55,629 nt of DNA, from positions 1 to 55,629 of the forward strand of contig JAVHVN010000205.1 in assembly GCA_032160545.1 (NCBI GenBank), in the 5' to 3' direction. Made by a program: the position numbers and the translations under genes. Of this stretch, positions 1-7,802 are shown piece by piece (the stretch's first letter is position 1; every line of letters begins with the position of its first letter). The notes beneath the pieces were generated by a model. That model saw nothing but the letters and a program-made list of their open reading frames with translations, ran no database searches and had not been told where the DNA came from. Source of the stretch: DATGFB01 sp032160545 (GTDB taxonomy: Bacteria > Actinomycetota > Actinomycetes > Mycobacteriales > Jatrophihabitantaceae).

Positions 1-104
1 GGTGGCGCTCTTCGTTACGATGACCAGGCGACGACGAGGACGAGTAGCCGCGACGTGACGCCCGAAGCGACCCGGGGACGGTGCGAGCCCGGGGGCCGAG
101 CCCG

Positions 105-277
105 CGCGTGAAATCACCTCCGAGCACCGGAAGAACGGGCCGCGTAGGCACGCCCAAGTAGAACCGGACCCAAACGAGTGGGCCTGCTCCCGCGGGTCAA
201 CGAGGGTGGTACCGCGGCTTCGCGGCCGGACATCCGGCCCGCGGCGTCGTCCCTCGAGTGACATCGACTCGAAGGAG
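105..277 (+). promoter_or_regulatory. T-box riboswitch leader of ileS (translational type)
   Basis: The T-box core AGGGTGGTACCGCG lies at 203-216; its UGGU would pair with the ACCA end of uncharged tRNA-Ile. Two exclusive helices can be drawn. In the antisequestrator, CGAGGG (201-206) pairs with CCCTCG (251-256), enclosing the T-box bulge and CCGCGG (212-217) with CCGCGG (239-244). In the sequestrator, CCCTCGAGT (251-259) pairs with ACTCGAAGG (267-275) with one mismatch and hides most of the GAAGGAG ribosome site (271-277). An Ile codon ATC at 113-115 is a candidate specifier. No terminator with a T-run is present, so control should be at translation, as known for actinobacterial ileS leaders with a very short stem I. 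Stem I and stem II were not folded rigorously. Confidence 0.9.
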
Positions 278-287
278 ACGCACGACC

Positions 288-3200
288 GTGACCCCCGCGC
301 CTGACCGCCCCGAGTACCCCGCGCACGGCTACCAGGCGCTGCCGCCGCACATCGACCTCGCTGCGCTCGACGCCGAGGTCATCGCCGGGTGGCGGGCGAA
401 TCGCGTCTTCGAGCGCAGCCTCGAGCAGACCGCGGGCGGACCGCACTGGACGTTCTACGAAGGGCCGCCCACGGCGAACGGCATGCCCGGCACGCACCAC
501 GTCGAGGCTCGTGTGTTCAAGGACGTCTTCCCCAGGTACAAGACGATGCGCGGTCATCACGTCCCGCGCATGGCCGGCTGGGACTGCCACGGCCTACCCG
601 TCGAGCTCGCGGTCGAGAAGGAACTCGGCTTCACCGGCAAGCCCGACATCGAGAACTACGGCATCGCCGAGTTCAACGCGCGATGCCGCGAGAACGTCCA
701 GCGCCACGTCGACGCGTTCGAGCAGATGAGCGAGCGCATGGGCTACTGGGCCGACTACGACAACGCCTACTGGACGATGGACGCGCACTACGTCGAGTCC
801 GTGTGGTGGGCGCTGAAGCAGATCTTCGACAAGGGGCTGCTGGTCGAGGACTACCGCGTCACCCCGTACTGCCCGCGCTGCGGCACGGGGCTGTCCGACC
901 ACGAGGTCGCGCAGGGTTACGAGGATGTCGTCGACCCGTCCGTCTACGTCCGGTTCCCGCTGACGTCCGGGCCGTGGGCGGGTAACGACCTGCTGGTCTG
1001 GACGACCACACCGTGGACCCTCGTCTCGAACACCGCCGTCGCGGTCAACCCGGACGTCACCTACGTCCTCTCCCGAGACCCCTCATCCGGGCGCGGAACC
1101 GTCGTGGCCGAGCCGCTGCTGCACAAGGTGCTCGGCGACGACGCTGCCGTCGAGGCGTCGCTGCCGGGAACGGACCTCGAGCGCTGGACCTACCAGCGGC
1201 CGTTCGAGCTGGTGCCCGTCGACGGCGCCCACTTCGTGGTGCTGGCCGACTACGTCACCACCGAGGACGGCACCGGGCTGGTGCACCAGGCGCCCGCGTT
1301 CGGCGCGGACGACCTGGCGGTGAGCCGGGCGTACGACCTGCCCGTGGTGAACCCGATCAAGGCCGACGGCCACTTCCAATCGGACGTCCCCCTCGTGGGC
1401 GGCGCCTTCTTCAAGGACGCCGACGAGGCGCTCGTGGCCGACCTCGAAACCCGCGGCCTGCTGTTCCGGCACGTCCCGTACGAGCACTCCTACCCGCACT
1501 GCTGGCGCTGCCACACGCCGCTCATGTACTACGCGCTGCCGTCCTGGTACGTGCGCACCACGGCGATCAAGGGCCGGCTGCTCGAGGAGAACGAGAAGAC
1601 CAACTGGTACCCCGCGACGATCAAGCAAGGCCGCTACGGCGACTGGCTGAAGAACAACATCGACTGGGCATTGTCGCGGGACCGCTACTGGGGCACGCCG
1701 CTGCCGGTCTGGCGCAACGACGCCGACCCCTCGCGGATGGTGTGCGTCGGCTCACTGAACGAGCTGCGCGAGCTTTCCGGCGTCGATCTGGGCGACCCAC
1801 ACCGTCCGTACGTCGACGACGTGACCTTCACGGTGCCCGGCGAGGACGGGACCTACCGCCGAGTCCCCCAGGTGATCGACGCCTGGTTCGACAGCGGGTC
1901 GATGCCGTTCGCGCAGTTCGGGGCGCCGCACCGAAATGCCGCGCTGGCGAAGGAGAACTACCCGGCTGACTACATCTGCGAGGCGATCGACCAGACCCGG
2001 GGCTGGTTCTACTCGTTGATGGCGGTCGGCACCCTCGTGTTCGACCAGAACTCGTACCGCACCGTCCTGTGCCTCGGCCACATCCTCGCCGAGGACGGCC
2101 GCAAGATGAGCAAGCACCTCGGAAACATCCTCGAACCGATCCCGCTCATGGACCGCCACGGCGCCGACGCGTTGCGCTGGTTCATGCTCTGCGCGGGCTC
2201 ACCTTGGTCGGCACGGCGGGTCGGGCACAAGGCGCTCGAGGAGATCGCCTCCAAGGTGCTGCGGACGTACTGGTCGATCGCGTCGTTCCAGTCGCTCTAC
2301 GCCCGCGCGAACGGCTGGGTCCCGAGCTCGGATACCGCCGGGTCGCCGACCCAGCTCGACCGCTGGGCGATCTCCGAGGTGCACCAGCTCGCCGCTGAGG
2401 TGAGTGACGCCCTGGACGATTTCGACACCGCCCGGGCCGGCAAGGCGCTCGCCGGGTTCATCGACGACCTGTCGAACTGGTACGTGCGCCGGTCCCGGCG
2501 GCGGTTCTGGGAGGGCGACCCAGCTGCTCTGCGGACCCTGCACGAGTGCCTCGACGTCCTGACCCGGCTGCTCGCGCCGTTCGTCCCGTTCGTCACCGAG
2601 CGGGTATGGAGCGCCCTGTTCGCCGGAGCGGGCACGACCGACTCCGTGCATCTCGCCCCGTGGCCCGGGCCGGACCCGACGCTCGTGGACGCCAGGCTCA
2701 GCGAGCAGATGGCCACCGTTCGCCGGCTGGTCGAGCTCGGCCGTGCGGCACGGGCCGAGTCCAAGGTGAAGACCCGGCAGCCGTTGAGCAAGGCCTTCGT
2801 CTCGGCTCCGGGCTGGGAGGCCGTTCCCCCGTCGCTGCAGGCCGAGGTGGCCGAGGAGCTCAACGTCGAGGCGGTCGTGCGCCTCGCCGACGCGCAGGAC
2901 CTCGTCGACATCAGCGTCAAGCCCAGCTTCCGGGAGCTTGGCAAGCGGTTCGGGTCAAAGACCAAGCAGGTCGCCGACGCGATCCTCGCGGCGGACACGA
3001 GCGAGGTGACCCGCACCCTGCGGGACACCGGCACCGCGATGGTCCTGGTCGACCGCGAGCCGGTCGAGATCCACACCGACGACGTCATCGTCAGCGAGAC
3101 GCCGCGGTCGGGGTGGGCGGTGGCGAGCTCAGGGTCCGACACCGTCGCGCTGGACCTCGAACTCACCCACGAACTGCGCCTGGCCGGCCTGGCCCGCGAC

Positions 3201-3443
3201 ATCGTCCGGCTGGTGCAGGACGCCCGCAAGAACGCCGGCCTGGAGGTCACCGACCGGATCGCGCTGCACTGGCTGGTCGGCGGTTCGCCGGAGCCGGGCG
3301 AGGCGATCCGGACGCATGCCAAGGAGATCGCGGCCGAGGTGCTGGCCCCCGAGTTCGCCGAGGGCACGCCGCACGAGGTGACCGGCTGGCACCTGACCGA
3401 GAACGAGGAACTCGGCCTGCACCTCTGGCTGCGGCGCGCCTGA
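288..3443 (+). CDS. ileS: isoleucyl-tRNA synthetase, type 2 (long form)
   Basis: Charges tRNA-Ile with isoleucine in the cytoplasm. The 1051-aa product has the class I signature as PPTANGMPGTHH (about residues 60-71) and KMSKH at 606-610. It also has two CxxC zinc-knuckle-like pairs (CPRCG and CWRCH) and the IleS editing and anticodon-binding regions in normal order. The form of the HIGH region and the length are typical of the eukaryote-like IleS2 class, which as a family is poorly inhibited by mupirocin. The GTG at 288 is chosen as start because GAAGGAG sits 10 nt upstream and is the element controlled by the T-box; an in-frame GTG at 258 lies inside the sequestrator stem and has no ribosome site. 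The gene ends 5 nt before a convergent gene. Confidence 0.97.
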   Translation: MTPAPDRPEYPAHGYQALPPHIDLAALDAEVIAGWRANRVFERSLEQTAGGPHWTFYEGPPTANGMPGTHHVEARVFKDVFPRYKTMRGHHVPRMAGWDCHGLPVELAVEKELGFTGKPDIENYGIAEFNARCRENVQRHVDAFEQMSERMGYWADYDNAYWTMDAHYVESVWWALKQIFDKGLLVEDYRVTPYCPRCGTGLSDHEVAQGYEDVVDPSVYVRFPLTSGPWAGNDLLVWTTTPWTLVSNTAVAVNPDVTYVLSRDPSSGRGTVVAEPLLHKVLGDDAAVEASLPGTDLERWTYQRPFELVPVDGAHFVVLADYVTTEDGTGLVHQAPAFGADDLAVSRAYDLPVVNPIKADGHFQSDVPLVGGAFFKDADEALVADLETRGLLFRHVPYEHSYPHCWRCHTPLMYYALPSWYVRTTAIKGRLLEENEKTNWYPATIKQGRYGDWLKNNIDWALSRDRYWGTPLPVWRNDADPSRMVCVGSLNELRELSGVDLGDPHRPYVDDVTFTVPGEDGTYRRVPQVIDAWFDSGSMPFAQFGAPHRNAALAKENYPADYICEAIDQTRGWFYSLMAVGTLVFDQNSYRTVLCLGHILAEDGRKMSKHLGNILEPIPLMDRHGADALRWFMLCAGSPWSARRVGHKALEEIASKVLRTYWSIASFQSLYARANGWVPSSDTAGSPTQLDRWAISEVHQLAAEVSDALDDFDTARAGKALAGFIDDLSNWYVRRSRRRFWEGDPAALRTLHECLDVLTRLLAPFVPFVTERVWSALFAGAGTTDSVHLAPWPGPDPTLVDARLSEQMATVRRLVELGRAARAESKVKTRQPLSKAFVSAPGWEAVPPSLQAEVAEELNVEAVVRLADAQDLVDISVKPSFRELGKRFGSKTKQVADAILAADTSEVTRTLRDTGTAMVLVDREPVEIHTDDVIVSETPRSGWAVASSGSDTVALDLELTHELRLAGLARDIVRLVQDARKNAGLEVTDRIALHWLVGGSPEPGEAIRTHAKEIAAEVLAPEFAEGTPHEVTGWHLTENEELGLHLWLRRA

Positions 3444-3448
3444 CATCC

Positions 3449-3847
3449 TCAGGCGGCGAGCTGGTCGCCGTGGCGATGGACGATCTTCCATTCGCCGTCC
3501 TCACGCCGGTAGACGTGCGTGACCCGCAGCGTGTAAGTGGTCGGTCGGCCGTCTATGGAGGTCGAGGTGTGCTCGTAGCCGACGGTGTACGCCAGATCGC
3601 CACTCGTACCGGCCGCAACGAGCTCGAACTCGTACGAGGTGCAATCGGAGAACTGCGACGCGATCTGTTCGAACACCCGGCTGACACCGTGCCACCCGGT
3701 GTCGGCCAGCCACGCGCCGAACAGTGTGATCGGCTCGGTACGCGACCACATCGCCATTCGCGGGGCGGCGTCACCGCCGTGCAGCGCACGCTCGGCGTCG
3801 AGTTGCCGCGGGATCGTCGCGGACAGGAAGTCATCGAGCTCGCTCAC
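3449..3847 (-). CDS. SnoaL/DUF4440-like small protein
   Basis: A 132-aa protein of the NTF2/SnoaL cone fold. A helical N-terminus (SELDDFLSATIPRQ) is followed by a middle segment with WSRTEPITLFG and a C-terminal strand pair ending VYRREDGEWKIVHRHGD, the usual closing motif of this family. These proteins are isomerases, hydrolases or ligand binders; no specific substrate can be read. GTG at 3847 is preferred because TAGCGT lies 7 nt before it and there is no Shine-Dalgarno sequence, which suggests a leaderless message. An in-frame extension up to 4060 exists but would run through the divergent promoter and into the neighbouring gene. It is divergent from the SRPBCC gene at 3934, so the pair may be co-controlled. 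Confidence 0.8.
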   Translation of the reverse strand: MSELDDFLSATIPRQLDAERALHGGDAAPRMAMWSRTEPITLFGAWLADTGWHGVSRVFEQIASQFSDCTSYEFELVAAGTSGDLAYTVGYEHTSTSIDGRPTTYTLRVTHVYRREDGEWKIVHRHGDQLAA

Positions 3848-3854
3848 GGCTGCG

Positions 3855-3860
3855 ACGCTA
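3855..3860 (-). promoter_or_regulatory. -10 element for leaderless SnoaL-like gene
   Basis: TAGCGT read on the minus strand, exactly 7 nt before the GTG at 3847. The TAnnnT consensus and spacing fit a leaderless actinobacterial promoter. Confidence 0.55.
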
Positions 3861-3921
3861 AGCGAGCCGGCGACGCCCGGAAAGGGTGTTAACCCCCCGA
3901 TCGTGAGCTCGGCGCCCGACG

Positions 3922-3927
3922 TAGGTT
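3922..3927 (+). promoter_or_regulatory. -10 element for leaderless SRPBCC gene
   Basis: TAGGTT ends 6 nt before the ATG at 3934. No ribosome-binding site is visible, so transcription probably starts at or next to the start codon. Confidence 0.55.
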
Positions 3928-3933
3928 CACGGC

Positions 3934-4401
3934 ATGTACTCGATGCAGGTGAGCGGCCACGTGAACGCTCCACGCCCCGCGGTGTACCGAGCGCTGCTTG
4001 ACCCCGATGCCGTCGCGGCGTGGCGGGTGCCCGACGGCATGCGCTGCGTGGTGCACGCATTCGACGCGCGCGAAGGCGGCGCCTTCCGGATCTCGCTGCG
4101 CTACGAGTCGCCCGACGCCATCGGGAAGTCGTCCGGCCACACCGATACCTACCGCGGTCGCTTCGTCGCCCTCGTTGAGAACGAACAGGTCGTCGAGGTC
4201 GTCGAGTTCGAGGCCGCTGACCCGGCGTTCGGCGGCTCGATGACGATGACCACCACGCTGACCGACGCGGACGGCGGCACGGACGTCGTCATCCGACACG
4301 ACGGCATCCCCGACGCCGTCCCGGCGCGCGACAACGAGACGGGCACCCGCATGGCGCTGGCGAAGCTCGCCGAGTTCGTCGAGGAGCGGGCCCGCGCCTG
4401 A
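3934..4401 (+). CDS. SRPBCC / AHSA1-type protein
   Basis: A 155-aa START-fold (SRPBCC, activator of Hsp90 ATPase-like) protein. It opens with the family pattern of a beta strand then a helix (SGHVNAPRPAVYRALLDP) followed by W-R-V-P, continues with the curved sheet (GGAFRISLRYES, YRGRFVALVENEQVVE), and closes with a long C-terminal helix (MALAKLAEFVEERARA). Members bind hydrophobic ligands; the ligand cannot be inferred here. The ATG at 3934 is chosen because of the TAGGTT element 6 nt upstream; ATG 3943 is an alternative. It diverges from a SnoaL-like gene and converges on the Rv2144c-like gene with a 5-nt gap. Confidence 0.88.
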   Translation: MYSMQVSGHVNAPRPAVYRALLDPDAVAAWRVPDGMRCVVHAFDAREGGAFRISLRYESPDAIGKSSGHTDTYRGRFVALVENEQVVEVVEFEAADPAFGGSMTMTTTLTDADGGTDVVIRHDGIPDAVPARDNETGTRMALAKLAEFVEERARA

Positions 4402-4406
4402 CGCGC

Positions 4407-4925
4407 TCAGCCGGCCGCGGAGCGCTCGCCGGAGCGCACGGCATCGGGCTCGCAGAGCGAACACGGCATGAAGCCGTCCTCGTTCGCCTGGTCGATCGGG
4501 ACGGGCTCGGCGTCCTGGCCCTGGATGATCGCGCATGTCGCGAGGTGGTACCGGGGCCGGCCGTCGATCACCCAGACGTCGTCCTCGCCGGCCCTCGCCA
4601 CGTCCTCGCCGTGCCTCACCGCGACGTCGGTCGTGTGCGCCGCCGGCTCACCGAGCAGCGCGGCGGACTCGACGGGGCCGATCGGTTCGGCGCGCTCGTC
4701 GCCGGCCGCGGCGCCGCCGGACCCGGCAGCGCCGGCGTCACCCGGGACGCTCGCGTCACCCGGAGCGCCACCGGCGTGGGCCGCCGCCACGGGACGGGCC
4801 CGCAGGACCAGGTAGCCGGCGCCGGCGCTCGCGATCACCGACGCGATGAGCCAGGCAGCGTTCGGCAGGACGAGGCCGACGATCAGGCTGATCAGACCGA
4901 TCACCAGCAACCCGGCGATCACCAT
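4407..4925 (-). CDS. Rv2144c-like membrane protein with C-terminal Cys/His motif
   Basis: A 172-aa protein. Two closely spaced N-terminal hydrophobic segments (MVIAGLLVIGLISLIVGLVL, then a second in NAAWLIASVIASAGAGYLVL) are followed by a long Ala/Gly/Asp-rich linker. The compact tail carries YHLATC, then EPVPIDQANEDGFMPCSLC. That H/C...C..C arrangement resembles the metal-binding fold of the Ada N-terminal domain, so zinc binding is a reasonable guess. M. tuberculosis has a short membrane protein (Rv2144c) at this place next to wag31. ATG 4925 is preferred because AAGGGAG lies 6 nt upstream; a GTG further up (4943) would include that site in the coding region. Function unknown; a role near the DivIVA pole is only suggested by context. 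Confidence 0.8.
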   Translation of the reverse strand: MVIAGLLVIGLISLIVGLVLPNAAWLIASVIASAGAGYLVLRARPVAAAHAGGAPGDASVPGDAGAAGSGGAAAGDERAEPIGPVESAALLGEPAAHTTDVAVRHGEDVARAGEDDVWVIDGRPRYHLATCAIIQGQDAEPVPIDQANEDGFMPCSLCEPDAVRSGERSAAG

Positions 4926-4963
4926 CGTCGGCTCCCTTCGCACCCACGCCGGGACGCGCAGGC

Positions 4964-5896
4964 TCAGCCCTGCTGCGCCTCGGCGAACTCGCCCTTGTTG
5001 GTGTTCACCGCAGCGGGATCGGCCTTGCCGCTCGCGTCGAGGTCACGCAGCTGCGACTCGAGGTAGCTCTTGAGCCGGGTGCGGTACTCGCGCTCGAAGG
5101 TTCGCAGCTCCTCGACGCGCCGCTCGAGAGCGGCCTTACGCTGCTCGAACTGTGTGGTGATGGCGTTGGCCCGCTGCTCGGCGTCCTGCACGGTCTGCGT
5201 CGCCTTGGCGACGCTCTCCTCGTTGAGCTGCTTGGCCCGGGTCTCGGCCTCGCTGACGTGCTTCGTGGACTGGTCGCGTGCCTGGGTGAGCGTCGACTCG
5301 GCATTCGCGCGAGCCTCGGAGAGCAGCCGCTCGGCCTCGGCCTTGGACTGCGCGAGGTGCTGGTCGGCGGTCTGCTGCGCCAGTGCGAGCACCTGGACGG
5401 CCTTCGTGTGCTGGTCCGCCGTCTGCTCGGCCTGCTGCGGCGCACGCTGTGCGGACTGCGCCGCCGCCTGCTGGGCCTGCTGCGCCTGGGCCCGCGCCTG
5501 CTCGACCGCCTGGCGTGCCTGCTCGAGCTGGCGGCGGTTCTCGGCGAGCTGCTGCTCGGTCTGCGCGAGCTGCTGCTGCAGCTGCACGACCTGCTGGGCG
5601 GCGCCGTCCTTGCCCTGGTGCACCGCCCGCTCGAGCTCGCCGATGTGCGCCTTCAGCCGCTGGTTGTCCTCGCGCAGCGAGTTGAGTTCGGCGGAGTTGT
5701 CGGCCCCGGCCCCGGCCGCCGTCGCGCCGCCCCCGCCACCTCGTGCGCGCAGCTCGTTGTTCTCCTCGATGAGGCGGGACAGTTCGACCTCGACGATGTC
5801 GAGGAACGCGTCCACCTCCTCCTCGTCGTAGCCACGCTTGCCGATGGGGGGCTTCTTGAACGCGACGTTATGAACTTCAGCGGGAGTCAGGGGCAT
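4964..5896 (-). CDS. wag31: DivIVA/Wag31 polar growth scaffold
   Basis: A 310-aa coiled-coil protein that marks poles and directs apical peptidoglycan synthesis in actinobacteria. The N-terminus has the membrane-binding DivIVA domain (LTPAEVHNVAF, then PPIGKRGYDEEEVDAFLD). A short Gly-rich linker follows, then a very long Gln/Ala/Glu-rich coiled coil (about residues 70-290). ATG 5896 is chosen because GAGGTG lies about 6 nt upstream and because the family starts MPLTPA; an upstream GTG three codons earlier overlaps that ribosome site. It lies at the 3' end of the ftsZ, yggS, sepF, yggT, wag31 group. The coiled coil is rich in repeated CAG/GCC codons, which explains several long spurious antisense reading frames. 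Confidence 0.96.
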   Translation of the reverse strand: MPLTPAEVHNVAFKKPPIGKRGYDEEEVDAFLDIVEVELSRLIEENNELRARGGGGGATAAGAGADNSAELNSLREDNQRLKAHIGELERAVHQGKDGAAQQVVQLQQQLAQTEQQLAENRRQLEQARQAVEQARAQAQQAQQAAAQSAQRAPQQAEQTADQHTKAVQVLALAQQTADQHLAQSKAEAERLLSEARANAESTLTQARDQSTKHVSEAETRAKQLNEESVAKATQTVQDAEQRANAITTQFEQRKAALERRVEELRTFEREYRTRLKSYLESQLRDLDASGKADPAAVNTNKGEFAEAQQG

Positions 5897-5982
5897 TGGT
5901 GTCACCTCATGTGCTGGTCGCGTGCCGGTTGCCCCGGCATGGTCGGTGCGTAGCGTGCTGGCAAAGTCTCAAGTGCAGGTCG

Positions 5983-5988
5983 ATCTTA
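5983..5988 (-). promoter_or_regulatory. possible -10 element of a separate wag31 promoter
   Basis: The 104-nt yggT-wag31 gap contains TAAGAT on the minus strand, about 87 nt before the wag31 start. No good -35 hexamer is visible. A private wag31 promoter is known in mycobacteria, but here this is only a suggestion. Confidence 0.25.
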
Positions 5989-6000
5989 GGCTGCCCGCGT

Positions 6001-6288
6001 TCAGGTAAGCGACACCGCAACCCACCGCAGGATCACAAGCGCGATGAGCAGGATAATGATGCTCAGGTCGAGGCTCACATTACCCAGTCGCACCGGTGGC
6101 ACCAATCGTCGCAATAGTCGCACCGGTGGGTCAGTGGCCACGTAGACGGTTTCGACCCCGATGGCCGCCAATCCGGTAGGGCGCCACTTGCGGGCGAACT
6201 GCCGGGTGGCCTCGATGACCACGCGGGCGAGGATGATCAGGACATACAGGTAGAGGACGTAGGAGACGAGGCCCCAGAAGAGACTCAT
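6001..6288 (-). CDS. yggT: YggT family membrane protein
   Basis: A 95-aa protein with a hydrophobic helix at each end. The central conserved YggT stretch includes VYVATDPPVRLLRRLVPP and LDLSIIILLIALVILRW. Proteins of this family sit beside sepF in most actinobacteria and firmicutes and are thought to help septum or pole function or osmotic tolerance; no enzymatic activity is known. ATG 6288 is chosen because GGGAG sits 7 nt upstream; an in-frame ATG 18 nt earlier lacks a site. It lies between sepF and wag31 on the same strand, with 134 nt to sepF. Confidence 0.92.
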   Translation of the reverse strand: MSLFWGLVSYVLYLYVLIILARVVIEATRQFARKWRPTGLAAIGVETVYVATDPPVRLLRRLVPPVRLGNVSLDLSIIILLIALVILRWVAVSLT

Positions 6289-6422
6289 CGACCTACTCCC
6301 ATCCATACGTTCGAGTGCTGAGCGTGCTGTCTATCGGCCGTCGTGGTCCCCATGGGAGCACAACGGCCCAGCACCGTTCATGGTGCCAGGCCGCCGGGCG
6401 AACCTCTGCGAGCGGGGCGGCG

Positions 6423-6977
6423 TCAGCTCTGGTTGAAGAAGCCCGTCTCGGCGATCCGCGCCTTGTCGGCCGCGGTCACCGTGATGTTGTGCGGGCTGAG
6501 CAGGAACACCTTGGCGGTCACCCGCTCGATGCGCCCGTGCAGGCCGAAGGTGAGCCCGGCCGCGAAGTCGACGAGGCGTTTCGCGTCGGAGTCGTCCATC
6601 TCGGTGAGGTTCATGATGACGGGGGTGTGCTTGCGGAAGTGCTCGCCGATCGTGCGTGCCTCGTTGTAGGTGCGCGGGTGCAGCGTCGTGATCTGGTACG
6701 CCGGGAAGTCGTCGTTGCGGCCGTGTGTGGTCGCGGTGTCGAAGGGGTCCCGGTCAGCCCGGTCGTCGAAGTAGTCGCGGGAGCGCGAGACCTCGCGCGA
6801 CTGCTCGGCGTGGTGGCGGGCGTGGTTCGTTTCGCGCGGGTACCGGGTCTCGGCGTACTCCTCGTGCCGGCCGCCGGACGAGCGCTCGAGGGCGGCACTG
6901 CCGTACCCGTCGGCGTCCCAGTCGTCGTCCTCGACGAGGCCGAGATAGACGCCCATCTTGCGCATCGCTCCGGGCAT
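6423..6977 (-). CDS. sepF: cell division protein SepF
   Basis: A 184-aa cytoplasmic protein that tethers and bundles FtsZ at the membrane. The N-terminal amphipathic segment (MRKMGVYLGLVEDDDWD) would bind the membrane; an acidic/Arg-rich disordered linker follows to about residue 95. The C-terminal SepF domain (about 95-184) contains HPRTYNEARTIGEHF, VIMNLTEMDDSDAKRLVDF, GLTFGLHGRIERV and KVFLLSP. The start at 6977 is supported by GGAGG 6 nt upstream. In actinobacteria, which lack FtsA and ZipA, SepF is the main FtsZ membrane anchor and recognises the FtsZ C-terminal peptide, which is also present here. Confidence 0.96.
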   Translation of the reverse strand: MPGAMRKMGVYLGLVEDDDWDADGYGSAALERSSGGRHEEYAETRYPRETNHARHHAEQSREVSRSRDYFDDRADRDPFDTATTHGRNDDFPAYQITTLHPRTYNEARTIGEHFRKHTPVIMNLTEMDDSDAKRLVDFAAGLTFGLHGRIERVTAKVFLLSPHNITVTAADKARIAETGFFNQS

Positions 6978-7054
6978 TGCGTTCCTCCAGAAGTCCCAGT
7001 CCAGCCTCGTGACTGCTGTGGCAGGTGTGGCAGTCGAGTAGTCCTGAGAGGACG

Positions 7055-7795
7055 CTAGCCCACATCGGGGCTTCTGCGTCCGAGCAACGCCGTTCCGACA
7101 CGCACGTGTGTCGAGCCGTGCCGGACGGCCGCGGCGAGGTCTGCGCTCATGCCTGCGGAGATCGCGTCGGCTCCCGGGTGACGTTCGCGCAGTCCCGCGG
7201 CGATCTGGGCGAGCCCGCCGAAGGCCTGGTCCGGGTCGGTACCGAGTGGCGCGACTGCCATGACGCCGCGCAGGCGCAGTTCGGGCTCGGCGGCGACCAC
7301 GTCGGCCAGGCCGGGCAGCGCATCGGCGCGCACCCCACCCCGCGCCGGGTCACCGTCGAGGCTCACCTGCACGAACACCTCCAGCGGCGGCCGTCCCGCC
7401 CGGCGCACGCCCTCGGCCAGCCCGCGCACCAGCTCGGGACGGTCGACCGAATGCACGGCCGTGGCGTAGGTCGCGACCGAGCGGCTCTTGCGGGATTGCA
7501 GTCGCCCGACGAAGTGCCAGCGGGGGCGGGCGATGTCGGGCGCCAGCAGCGCGTCGAGTTCGGCGATCTTCGCCACGGCCTCCTGGTCGCGGCTCTCGCC
7601 GATGTCGAGTGCGCCCAGCTCGAGCAGGGTCTGCACGTCGGTCGCAGGATAGGTCTTGGTCACAGCAATCAGCGTCACCGATCGGACGTCGCGCCCGGCC
7701 GCCGCGCACGCATCGGCGAGCTGCCCGCGGACCGCGGCGAGAGCTCCGACAAGTTCGGCCCGTCGCAGCTGTCTGTCCCCGTCCGGCGGCTCCAT
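7055..7795 (-). CDS. yggS: YggS/PROSC family PLP-binding protein
   Basis: A 246-aa pyridoxal-phosphate homeostasis protein with the fold-III alanine-racemase-like barrel. The PLP lysine is in AVTKTYP near residue 47. Other family blocks present are LDIGESRDQEA (in place of the usual GENR), WHFVGRLQSRKS, VHSVDR, VFVQVSLDGD, GVMAV and SAGMSADLAAAVRHGSTHVRVGTALLG. It buffers PLP and affects amino-acid balance rather than acting as a racemase. Only 7 nt separate its ATG from the ftsZ stop codon, so the two are co-translated. The pgeF/ylmD gene that normally lies between them is missing. Confidence 0.95.
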   Translation of the reverse strand: MEPPDGDRQLRRAELVGALAAVRGQLADACAAAGRDVRSVTLIAVTKTYPATDVQTLLELGALDIGESRDQEAVAKIAELDALLAPDIARPRWHFVGRLQSRKSRSVATYATAVHSVDRPELVRGLAEGVRRAGRPPLEVFVQVSLDGDPARGGVRADALPGLADVVAAEPELRLRGVMAVAPLGTDPDQAFGGLAQIAAGLRERHPGADAISAGMSADLAAAVRHGSTHVRVGTALLGRRSPDVG

Positions 7796-7802
7796 CGCCG
7801 CC

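Noticed and set aside
258..290. GTG 258 as the ileS start
   Set aside because: It lies inside the sequestrator stem of the T-box and lacks a ribosome site; GTG 288 has GAAGGAG at proper spacing.
2297..3367. Long minus-strand reading frame opposite ileS
   Set aside because: Ser/Arg/Thr-rich translation without motifs, a shadow of the high-GC third codon position of ileS.
5070..5953. Cys/Ala- or Leu/Arg-rich plus-strand reading frames opposite wag31
   Set aside because: They mirror the Gln/Ala/Glu coiled-coil codons of wag31 and show no family likeness.
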